A stretch of 21,060 nt of DNA, from positions 1 to 21,060 of IMG/VR virus record IMGVR_UViG_3300025120_000696; one strand, written 5' to 3'. Shown one piece after another: positions 7,289 to 17,400 of this stretch; within the stretch, counting starts at the first letter, position 1, and every line of letters starts with the position of its first letter. Position numbers and translations under genes: made by a program. The notes under the pieces were generated by a model. It was not told where the DNA came from. It was given only the letters and a program-made list of their open reading frames with translations, and searched no databases. Source of the DNA: a virus.

Positions 7289-7429
7289 ATGGACAAAGAT
7301 ATATGTAAAAAATGTGATTGCCCAAGTCATTGCAGTGGTGGCAAATGTCAGCGTTGTTATGAAGCAGGAGATGAATGCCTAACTTGTGATTGCGTAAATT
7401 GTGATGGTTCTAAAACTATAAACAAGTAA
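7289..7429 (+). CDS. 46-residue cysteine-rich microprotein, possible metal binder
   Basis: The frame ATG 7289 to TAA 7427-7429 encodes 46 residues with ten cysteines (6, 9, 11, 15, 20, 23, 30, 33, 35, 38) and one histidine (14). The motif CxxCDC occurs twice (CKKCDC at 6-11, CLTCDC at 30-35), and a CxxC (20-23) lies between, so it looks like a compact zinc-ribbon, metallothionein or small Fe-S protein. There is no signal peptide or membrane segment. It fills the space between the PAAR and gp25 genes, is preceded by a late box, and ends one base before the gp25 start. I do not recognise a named family. Its reality is supported by the exact fit between neighbours, the late box and the strongly non-random cysteine pattern; its function is unknown. 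Confidence 0.75.
   Translation: MDKDICKKCDCPSHCSGGKCQRCYEAGDECLTCDCVNCDGSKTINK
7417..7424 (+). promoter_or_regulatory. Degenerate late promoter box upstream of gp25
   Basis: TATAAACA differs from TATAAATA at one position. It sits six bases before the gp25 ATG, so the predicted start is base 7430, one base before the ATG, the same geometry as at gp48. It lies in the end of the cysteine-rich gene. It is weaker than the other boxes and could be chance. Confidence 0.35.
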
Positions 7430-7430
7430 A

Positions 7431-7883
7431 ATGGCAGTCAAAAATTTCAACGAAATAGATGGTACTCAACAGGGTGTTAACAACACCAGGATATTTCGTG
7501 GACATTCTACAGTAGGCAGAACGTTTGCTGACACAAAAATTTACGATATTGAACTAGTAAAGCAAGATTTACTCAATCATTTCAACATTATCAAGGGAGA
7601 AAAACTTGAAAATCCTGATTTTGGCACCAATATTTGGTTATATTTGTTTGATCCGCTGGATGATGAGTTAAAACAATCAGTACTTGATGACATAGATTCA
7701 ATTATTGCTTATGATCCTAGGATTGAGTTAGACAAAGTGGAAGTTAATCAATATGAGCATGGATTATCTATAAGGGTATCGGTGCTGTATACCGGCTACG
7801 GATTAGGCGAAACAATGGATCTTTTGTTTGATCAAACCGAAGGATTACTCACTAACGGATCTCAAGTATATTCTGCCGCCTAA
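7431..7883 (+). CDS. 25: gp25-like baseplate wedge subunit
   Basis: This 150-residue protein matches the gp25/GpW-gp25 family (T4 gp25 has 132 residues). Landmarks are the leading DIELVKQDLLNHFNI, then the KGEKLENPDFGTNIW turn, LFDPLDDELKQSVLDDI helix and DPRIELDKVEV strand. gp25 forms part of the wedge core bundle that contacts the sheath and transmits the contraction signal; a lysozyme-like name in older literature is not supported by activity residues here. The start is 1 base after the preceding stop (TAAAATG) and no Shine-Dalgarno is visible. It is followed by a 39-bp gap that holds the gp6 promoter. Confidence 0.9.
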   Translation: MAVKNFNEIDGTQQGVNNTRIFRGHSTVGRTFADTKIYDIELVKQDLLNHFNIIKGEKLENPDFGTNIWLYLFDPLDDELKQSVLDDIDSIIAYDPRIELDKVEVNQYEHGLSIRVSVLYTGYGLGETMDLLFDQTEGLLTNGSQVYSAA

Positions 7884-7909
7884 ACATTATCATAGCACAT
7901 TTTAAAAAC

Positions 7910-7917
7910 TATAAATA
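7910..7917 (+). promoter_or_regulatory. Perfect T4-type late promoter box upstream of gp6
   Basis: TATAAATA is an exact match to the T4 late consensus and lies in the only sizeable gap of the cluster (7884-7922). Five bases separate it from the gp6 ATG at 7923. With the box at -13 to -6 the transcript starts at the A of the ATG. I find no second ATG nearby that would supply a leader. Confidence 0.75.
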
Positions 7918-7922
7918 TTATT

Positions 7923-10900
7923 ATGCCATCAACCGATAGACAAAACGCCTTGCTGGTTAACACTGCTTGGCAAAAGATTTATAGAACGTTTTCACAAGCA
8001 GACTTCAAATCGTACGATTTTGACACTGTAAGAAGAACGCTGATAGATTATCTTAGATTAAACTATTCAGAATCTTTCAATGACTACATTGAGTCTTCGG
8101 AATATGTTGCATTAATTGATTTAATATCATATGTTGCTCAATCAATATCCTATAGAGTAGATTTGAATGCAAGAGAAAACTTTATTGATCTTGCAGAAAG
8201 AAAAGAATCTGTATTAAGATTAGCAAGACTTATTTCCTATCAACCAAAGAGAAATATTGCCGCATCTGGTCAATTGAAAATTGTTTCTATAACAACTACA
8301 GAAACAGTGTTTGACGCAAACAATAACAATTTAGCAAATACTCCTATTCTTTGGAATGATGTCACAAATAACAATTGGCAAGAACAATTTAACGCAGTGC
8401 TTAACTCTGCGTTGCCTAGAGCACAATCAGTAGGCAGACCTACTGCTTCTAGCACAGTTGGAGGAACAACCACTGAAACTTATAGATTTAATTCCACAAA
8501 CCTAGGATTACCTATTTTTAATTTTTCAAGGAATATAAATGGCATAAACACAACATTTGAAATTGTACCAAGTGAATTGAAAGATGGGTTTGTAGTAGAA
8601 GAAGCACCAGTGCCAGGAAACGCACTTAGTTTCCTTTACAAAAATGATACAAAAGGATTTGCCTCAAGTAACACAGGATATTTTTTACAATTTAAACAAG
8701 GCTCTTTGGTGAATGAACAATTTACTATTACATCGCAACTGCCTAACACAAAATATTCTATTACTGATGCTAACATTAATAATGACGATGTATTTTTGTT
8801 CAAAATGGATCAAAATAATATTTTAGAAGAGTATTGGGCAAAGGTGCCTGCAATTACTGGCAACAATGTAATATACAATTCATTAGCAAAAAATATTATA
8901 AATCAATATGCAGTAGTGACTAAAGAAAATGATGCAATTGATCTTGTGTTTAGTGACGGTACATATGGGGCAATGCCAGTTGGAAACTTTGTAGCATATT
9001 ATAGACAATCAAACGGATTATCATACAGAATACAAACCACAGATATGCAAAATGTAAACATTGATTTACAGTATGTGTCTAGAGACAATCAGGTTAACAC
9101 AATGACTATCACAATGTCATTACAAAATGCAGTTACTAATGCGGCAGCTTCTCAGTCAATAGCTGATATAAGAACACTTGCTCCACAATCTTACTACACA
9201 AATAACAGAATGATATCTCCTGAAGACTATCAAATTGTTCCTTTGATTGAAAATCCTTCATTAGTGAAAGCTAGATCACAAGTAAGAGCAATAAGTGGAA
9301 CGTCGCGATTTTTAGATGTGACAGATCCAAGTGGTGTTTATTCTGAAACAGACATTGTTGCAGATGACGGCATGCTGTATAGAAATATTACTACAGAAAC
9401 TTTTGACTTTAGTTTTACAACAAGAGATGATGCTAGAAAAGTTGTAGTCAGTTCAGTATCGGATATTTTTGAGTCGGAATCATTAAAACAATATTACTAT
9501 GACAATTTTCCTAGACCACAAATTGCAGGACAAAAATTGTGGAATAAAACCACGCAAAGCACAAGTCAAGTATCTGGGTATTTCAAAGATGTTGCTGACG
9601 ACTCAAGCGTTTTTGCAGTTGGTACTTCGGCTTTAAACAATTTACAATACATAAAAACAGGAGCACTTGCTAGATTTATTCCAACATCAGGAAATCACTT
9701 CATGCCGGAGCTAGGAACACAAATGGCAGGCACTGGAGGGCATCCGGGCAGTGCAGATATTATGTGGACAAAAGTAATAAGTGTAGAAGGAGATGGATCC
9801 AATGGCGGTCTAGGAGATCTTGCAGACGGTTCTGGTCCAATTTTGTTATCCGATTTTATTCCTACTGATGCACAAATTACAGAAATAATTCCAACATTTG
9901 TAGATTCAATTTCATCAACTTTAGAAAGTTCGATTGTTGATAAAATTATTGCGTATAAAAACTTTGGACTAGGATACAACAAAGAAAAAAGTGAATGGTA
10001 CATAATTGAAGAAGATGACATAAAAACAACAGATAGGTTTGATTTAACTTATGCCCAAAATACGCAAAGTTTAAATTTAGATGCATCTTGGCTCATTAGA
10101 TTTTCGACAAACGGTGTGACATACACAGTAACAAATAGAGCTACTCAATACATTTTTCAAAGTTTTAGTAGAAATAAATTTTATTTAGATGAATCAGAAA
10201 AAGCAACAGATCCTGAAACAGGATTTACTATAAAGGATTCAGTCACAGTTTTAAAATCAAACACACAACCTGATTTTGTAAGCAACTTGACATACGATTA
10301 CAAATGGCGTATAGTAAAAAATATAATTGCAAGTGATGGCTATAATGATACAAGAAAAATGCAAATTGGATTATTTGATTCAGATGATGATGGTGTGTAT
10401 GACAATCCCGACTTATTCAAATTAATTGTTGCTCCAACAACCAGTGAAGAAAACAAATATGTGTTTTTCCAAACAGTAACAAAAAATGGATTTGAACAAG
10501 ACGATCCTGTATCTAATGTAAACTTTGTAACAGTGTCAGCTGAAACAGATATTACTAACCCAGGAATATATGCAGATGGACAGAAATTTTATTTGTACAG
10601 CACTAACGAATTTAAAACTTACAATGCAGTGCCTGATACTTTAGACGCACTGGAAGGATATAAAGCTTATCCAGGAAGGCAAGATTTAATTTACAAATAT
10701 AATCATGGAGCCCCTAGAACAAGACGATTAGATCCTTCAGTTAGTAATATCATTGAATGCTATGTAATGACTAAAAATTATGATACTGACTTTAGAAGTT
10801 GGCTCAATAATAATCAACTCACTACAAAACCAACAGCGCCTACTATATCTACATTAAATGATACATATGGCCCAACATTAAATCAACTTAAGAGTATAAG

Positions 10901-11432
10901 TGACACATTTATATTTGTTCCAGGAGAATATGTATTGTTGTTTGGTCAAGGAGCTGAATCAGATTTACAAGCAACATTTAAGGTAGTAAAAAATCCTAGC
11001 ACCGCAGTATCAGACAATGCAATCAAATCACAAATGATTAATGCCATTAATAATTTCTTTTCGATACAATTATGGGATTTTGGTGATACATTTTATTTTA
11101 CTGAATTAGCCGCATATTTGCACAATGTCTTAGCACCAGATGTATTAAGTGTTGTGATTGTGCCTTCTAGTTCATCTGTATCTTTTGGTTCATTATTTGA
11201 AGTTACTGTAAAAGACAGCCAAATTCCTATTTCATCTGCAAATGTAGATAATGTTGAAGTGATAACTTCGAATACAGCAGATCAATTAAAGGCAACTGGT
11301 ACAGTTGTATCGTCTACCGGCACAAATACTTCAACTGTCACAAATGGAACAACATCTACTTCGTCATCAACATCGACAAGTTCTGTAACATCTACAGTGA
11401 CTTCAGGATCATCAGGCTCAGGATATTATTAA
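7923..11432 (+). CDS. 6: gp6-like baseplate wedge protein, expanded
   Basis: The 1169-residue protein begins with the gp6/J-like pattern of T4-like wedges: SFNDYIESSEYVALIDLISY (about 57-76) and VDLNARENFIDLAERKESVL (about 80-99), followed by LISYQPKRNIAASG. gp6 dimerises to tie wedges into a ring and forms part of the core bundle with gp25 and gp53. T4 gp6 has 660 residues, so about 500 are extra; they are spread through the middle and C-terminal half, where I recognise no domain apart from alternating strand patterns. A region near residues 1040-1095 (helical, then APDVLSVVIVPSS) resembles the conserved C-terminal dimerisation part. The last 40 residues are almost entirely Ser, Thr and Gly. 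The start has no Shine-Dalgarno and lies directly behind a perfect late box. The stop is one base before the next ATG (TAAAATG). Confidence 0.87.
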   Translation: MPSTDRQNALLVNTAWQKIYRTFSQADFKSYDFDTVRRTLIDYLRLNYSESFNDYIESSEYVALIDLISYVAQSISYRVDLNARENFIDLAERKESVLRLARLISYQPKRNIAASGQLKIVSITTTETVFDANNNNLANTPILWNDVTNNNWQEQFNAVLNSALPRAQSVGRPTASSTVGGTTTETYRFNSTNLGLPIFNFSRNINGINTTFEIVPSELKDGFVVEEAPVPGNALSFLYKNDTKGFASSNTGYFLQFKQGSLVNEQFTITSQLPNTKYSITDANINNDDVFLFKMDQNNILEEYWAKVPAITGNNVIYNSLAKNIINQYAVVTKENDAIDLVFSDGTYGAMPVGNFVAYYRQSNGLSYRIQTTDMQNVNIDLQYVSRDNQVNTMTITMSLQNAVTNAAASQSIADIRTLAPQSYYTNNRMISPEDYQIVPLIENPSLVKARSQVRAISGTSRFLDVTDPSGVYSETDIVADDGMLYRNITTETFDFSFTTRDDARKVVVSSVSDIFESESLKQYYYDNFPRPQIAGQKLWNKTTQSTSQVSGYFKDVADDSSVFAVGTSALNNLQYIKTGALARFIPTSGNHFMPELGTQMAGTGGHPGSADIMWTKVISVEGDGSNGGLGDLADGSGPILLSDFIPTDAQITEIIPTFVDSISSTLESSIVDKIIAYKNFGLGYNKEKSEWYIIEEDDIKTTDRFDLTYAQNTQSLNLDASWLIRFSTNGVTYTVTNRATQYIFQSFSRNKFYLDESEKATDPETGFTIKDSVTVLKSNTQPDFVSNLTYDYKWRIVKNIIASDGYNDTRKMQIGLFDSDDDGVYDNPDLFKLIVAPTTSEENKYVFFQTVTKNGFEQDDPVSNVNFVTVSAETDITNPGIYADGQKFYLYSTNEFKTYNAVPDTLDALEGYKAYPGRQDLIYKYNHGAPRTRRLDPSVSNIIECYVMTKNYDTDFRSWLNNNQLTTKPTAPTISTLNDTYGPTLNQLKSISDTFIFVPGEYVLLFGQGAESDLQATFKVVKNPSTAVSDNAIKSQMINAINNFFSIQLWDFGDTFYFTELAAYLHNVLAPDVLSVVIVPSSSSVSFGSLFEVTVKDSQIPISSANVDNVEVITSNTADQLKATGTVVSSTGTNTSTVTNGTTSTSSSTSTSSVTSTVTSGSSGSGYY
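11310..11429 (+). other. Ser/Thr/Gly-rich low-complexity C-terminal tail of gp6
   Basis: Residues 1130-1169 are made almost wholly of Ser, Thr, Val, Asn and Gly and end GSGYY. Several codon choices for Ser and Thr are mixed, so this is not a simple DNA microsatellite. It is probably a disordered or extended surface tail. Confidence 0.8.
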
Positions 11433-11433
11433 A

Positions 11434-14400
11434 ATGGGTAAGAGTACACGCAAAACGCAGACTCTATTGCCAAGTGTCTTTCAAACGCCAAAGAATAATG
11501 ATTTTCTAGAGGCAACATTAGACCAATTAATTGAACCAGCTAAAACACAAAAATTATCACAATTTATTGGCAGGACTACGATCCCAAGTTATAAATCTGT
11601 TGATGGATATGTACCGGAAGCTACTGCTGATAGAAAAAATTACCAATTAGAAACGGCAACGGTATATAAGTCAGATGGAGACACTATCGATTTTGCCGCA
11701 CCTTATATTGATGTAATAAACGAAATAAGTGCAAGTGGTGGCAACAATAGCAAACATGATAGAATGTTGTCTAACAACACTTTTTCATATACACCGCCAA
11801 TTGATGCAGACAAGTTTACAAATTATCGCGAATATTATTGGATGGGCATAGGTCTATCTCCTGTAAGATTATATGCAGGTACCCCAGGTGCTAACATATC
11901 TTTCAATGTTGTAAACAATGCCGCCGGAGGTTATAAATTTAGTCACCGAGGAGCCAGCAATCCTGATATTATTGTTTACAGAGGCAACACATATAATTTT
12001 GATATAAGTGCCTATGGACATCCTTTTTGGATTAAATCTCAATATGGCACCGGCACTGACAACGCGATTGGGTCAAATTTAGTAACAAATAATGGCCAGC
12101 AGAATGGAAGAGTAACATTAAAAGTTCCTGCAAGTGATTCCAGCACGAGTTATCCAGAAGTATTGTACTATCAATGTCAATATCATACAGCAATGCGTGG
12201 CAGAATAATTGTAAGAGATTTGAATGACGAACTGTTTGATATAAATGAAAATTTAATAGGTGTGACAGAATTTACTGATTTCACAGGATTAAAATTATCT
12301 AACGGACTGACAGTATCAACGTCATCGGATGTTTCAGAAACTTATCAAAATAAAACTTTTTATATAGAGGGTGTTGGTAGCACTATTGATCTTGTACCTG
12401 AAACTGAAATGCGTACATATGGAGACTGGGCACAAGACTTAGGAGCCATATGGGATGAAAATGGAGTTGAAGGTTGGGATACTACAGGTTTTGATAATTC
12501 GACAGGACAACTTGTAAGCACTGATTACTTCACAATATCTAGACAATCTCCAGACAGAAATGCTTGGTCAAGATCTAATAGATGGTTTCATAAAGATGTA
12601 ATACTTGAATCGAATAAAAGAAACAACTATGCTCAAGTGTTGCCTGAAACAGCAAGAGCAAAAAGGCCTATTATTGAATTCCAGTCAGGCTTAAATTTAT
12701 TTAATTACGGATCATTGCATAGAGTGGTTGATGTTGTAGACACATTAACAACAGATGCATTGTCTTTAGTTTCGGGAACAATTGGATTTACTGCTGATGG
12801 TACATTATTGCGAGAAGGCGACAGAGTAGTGTTTACAAAAGATGAAAATGAAAATAATAAAATCTTTACAGTAAGATACCTATCTCTAGATTCATCGACT
12901 GCAACTGCAAATATTGATAATCCTTCACAAATACATCTTCAACTAGAAGACGACTCAACAGTTATTGCTGACGACACTTCTATTATAGCTAAACGTGGTG
13001 ATAGGAATAAAGGACAAGCATATCATTATAGTAGAAGCAATGTAACATGGACAAAGTCACAGCAAAAAACAGGGGTAAATCAAGCACCGTTATTTGATGT
13101 GTACAATACATCTGGGATATCTTTAGGTGATTTAACTGCATATACATCAACTAATTTTACTGGTACGACAGTGTTTGAAATAAACACTGATGAACAAGGA
13201 ACACCTGATACGATATATGGACAAAATGTTTTGTATTCTAGGTTAGGATTATTATCAGACATTCAAGTTAAAGATACATTTGACAGTGATACTTTTGCCT
13301 ATGTGACTGGATCAGCAACACAAGTAGATAATGTTAAACAATATTATCTTAGAAAAACAGATAAACTTGGGAATCAAACTTACCATACAAATTATACCAA
13401 ATCAAGCACTGCTGTAAAACAACGTGTAATAGAACAATATGTGGCAGACAAAAATCAAACTGATTTTGAAATATCATCTTATGACAAACCTTCTACACTT
13501 TCGGATCTAGATGTAACTATTTTTGTTAATGGTTCAAGAGTCAATAAATTTATACAGGTAGATGGTACTGACAATAAATTGTTTGTGCGGTTAACCAACG
13601 CATCAAAAAATAATGATATTGTTACAGTAAAAACACACAGCACTTTAGGAAAAAGAACGTCTAATGGATATTATGAAGTATCTGTTTCAGCTGAAAAAAA
13701 TCCTCTCAATGAAAGTATTTCATTATTCACAGTTGGCGATATAAATGATCATTACATATCAGCACTTAACAATCTAAACACAGTGACAGGTCCACACATT
13801 GGTAACAACAACACCAGAGACTTGCCGCCTGTGTTTGAAAGTGGAACTAATATTTTACAGCATGAAGGCAGTATGCCTCTTGCATCAATTTTTAGTAGAG
13901 ATGAAACTGTAAATTTAATAGATGCATGGCGACAATCAGGCACACATTATGAACAATTTAAAGCAAATATTCTTAAGACTGCAGAAAAAGTTGTACTTGG
14001 GGATACAGCAAAAGATAATCTTGATATAATTTTAGAAGAAATAAATCTTAATAAAAACGAAACATTTGCATATCACGATTCAGATATGATGGCTTTTGGC
14101 GAAGACAAAACAGTCTTAACATACACAGTTACTGATGCAAGTGTAATTTTTTATCCAATGACTAATGCTTTTGATCTTAGTACATTGAGTGATACCGCAG
14201 TTTATTTGTATGTGAATAACATACAATTGACACATGGCACAGATTATGAATTTGTAGGAGTGAGTGATAGTGCAAACTTTAATGGTGTAGAAATTAAAAG
14301 CAGTTTGTCTGTTAACGATGTAATCAAAATTGAAGAGCATACATTAACTACTGCAAGTTTTATACCTCCTACTCCTGCGAAACTTGGCCTTGCTCCTGCT

Positions 14401-17400
14401 TATGAGCCAACGTTGGCATTTGATAATACATATCAGGCTGAGGATAGCACAGATACCGGATTAAAAGTTTTACGTGGTCATGATGGAAGTAAAATGATAG
14501 CATATGATGATTTACGAGATGACCTAATGCTTGAATTTGAAAAGCGAATTTACAACAATATTAAAATAGAACATACGCCAGAATCAGTTGACCTTTCCTT
14601 CGGCAGATTTAAAACAAATGATTATACAAGGACTGAGTTAATAAATTTATATTCTAGGGATTTTTATTATTGGACCGGAGTAAATGGTATAGATTATACA
14701 ACAAATGATATCTACACAGGCGAAAATAGTTTTACATGGAACTATGGTGATTATTCTAAAAATGTAAACAGATCTACTGATACTGATCCGTTGCCTGCGT
14801 CATGGAGAGGAATGTATCTAGAATATTTTGGAACAACTTCACCACATACAACTCCATGGGAAATGTTTGGGTTTTCAGTCAAGCCAACATGGTGGGAAAA
14901 TCAATATGGTCCAGCACCTTACACATCAGGAAATGAAATACTATGGGACCATGTTGCAAGGGGACAAATAGCAAAAGGATCACGAGCAGGAAACTATGCC
15001 AAATATGCTCGTCCAGAAGTTTACAAATGTATTCCAGTAAACCAAAACGGTGATTTGATAGATCCAGGTACAGCAAGATTGCTTTCAAATGACACAAATA
15101 ATTCTTTGAATCTTAAAAGAAATTGGTCATATGGTGATGTAGGGCCAGCAGAGCATTCATGGAGGTTTAGTTCTAGTTGGAGATTTGCAGAACAAATTGC
15201 AAAATTTTTAGCATATCCAGTCAAATACGCAGGACTATTTTTTGATGTATCTAGGCAAAAGAAAAATTTTATAGATCAAATTGTTTACGACGAAAAATTT
15301 AGAACAACACCAGTAAATTATACGTTACCTGATTCATTAAATCATATTCATACTTCGGGATACGTGAATGTAATTTTAGATTATTTAAAAACACAAGGCC
15401 TTAATAAAAATGCATTGTCAGTAAGATTACAGAATCTAAGTGTTCAACTAGTATACAAAATGGCAGGATTTACTAACAGCACTAACTTAGATGTGCAACT
15501 TGGCTCATCATCACCACTAAGTTCAAGCACTTCTGTTTTTGCTCCAAAAGAAAATTTTGATCTTATTGTTCATAAGTCAGCACCTAGCACAGTTGCAAAT
15601 TATTCAGGAGTAATTGTTGAAAAATCAACAAAAGGATACAAAGTAAGTGGTTACTCAAATTTTGATAGGGCATTCACAATTTTAGCGCCTATTGAAAATG
15701 GCGACTATGGACAAATAGCAGTTGGGCAGACAACTGAATCATTTACAGAATGGCAAGGCGGTGCATTTTATAATGTTGGCTCCATTGTAAGAAATGGTGG
15801 AAAATTTTATAGAGCTACATCAGCAGTCAATTCCACACAAGAGTTTATTGAAGGAAACTGGACTGTAATAGGAGCAAAACTTCCATTAAAAGGCGGAGTC
15901 ACTGTAAGAAAATTTAAAAGTTATAAAAAAGTTACGTCAACAATTCCGTATGGTACAGAATATAGAACAGAACAAGAAGTAGCAAACTTTGTTTATGGAT
16001 ATGAAAAATATTTAGAATCTATAGGATTTAGTTTTGACGAATTTTCAAAAGATTTAAATCAAACCATGAATTGGGATCTTTCGGTCAAGGAAATATTATT
16101 CTGGAGTACACAAAACTGGGCAGTTGGATCTGTGTTGTCGGTGTCTCCAGCTTCTAGTAAACTAGTTCATTCTAAAGAAACTTCGATCGGAGATGATCTA
16201 GTACAAGGAGATAAGTTTTATACTGTATTACAACAAGATGGTTTGCCTATACAACCTAAAAATTTAAGAGTTAGACGTACAGACGGACAATTTATTATTG
16301 AAACAAATCCTGCAGAAGACGGAATATATAATGCAGATATTAGATCAGTTCAAAAAGAACATCTTTTAGTCATAGATAATTCAACATCATTTAATGATAT
16401 AATATACAATCGTGTTTTAGGTACAAGACAACAAAGACTTAAATTAGTAGGTTTCAAAACAGCAGACTGGCAGGGAGATTTGTATGCTCCAGGATTTATC
16501 ATAGACAGAGCTATTATTAATCAATGGGAAGAATATGTTGACTATGCAATAGGTGACGTTGTTTTCTATCAAGGCCAAACATATGTCGCTACTGATAACC
16601 ATACATCTATAGACAAATTTGACGCATCTAGGTTTAGTGCAAAAGATACACCAGGTCCAGACATACTAAACAACCTTGACAACAAGGCCGAATCGTTTAG
16701 AGATTTTTATTCATTAGACACAGAGAACTTTGATGCCGAACAACAACGATATGCTCAACACTTAATTGGATATCAAAAAAGAGATTATCTTGTAAATCTT
16801 GGATTTGAAGAACAAACACAATACAAATTGTATCAAGGATTTGTAAAAGACAAAGGCACACGAAATGTTATAGACAGATTCCAGTTGCCAGAGCAATTTG
16901 GTCAAGTAAAATCTTTTGAACTGTTTGAAGAATGGTTGTTTAGAATTGGTGAATACGGTGGTCACAGAACATTGTCTCAATATGCATGGCCAGTCAGTGG
17001 TGAAGTCCACAAAGAAAAACAGCATGTGTATGAACTTACATCGGAAACAAAAGATGACACAGAAACAGTGATTAATGTTACAGATTTTGAATTGAACAAA
17101 CGTCCATATAATTTGCCTGCTACAAAATTTGCAACGTACAGTTATGATACAAGCAATTATCCAAGTAACATTTTACGCCTTGGTACTGCAGGTTATCCAC
17201 AACCTGATCAAGTAGATTTTACAGTATGGTCTACAGATGATTTGTTTGATCTTGATACAGCAAATTTTGAAGAAGGAACACTTATCTGGGTAGCAAACAA
17301 TGACAAAGGTGACTGGGATGTCTTTAGAGTTAACACACTTACAACTTCTATAATAGATTATAAACAGTTTGATGCTAAAACTCAATTTACAACACGTGAA

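Noticed and set aside
7884-7922. Transcription terminator after gp25
   Set aside because: TTTTAAAAA is a weak palindrome without a GC stem or a following U-tract; the gap is better explained by the late promoter.
9695-10021. 108-residue minus-strand open frame inside gp6
   Set aside because: It is antisense to the continuous gp6 frame and shows no recognisable protein pattern or start signal.
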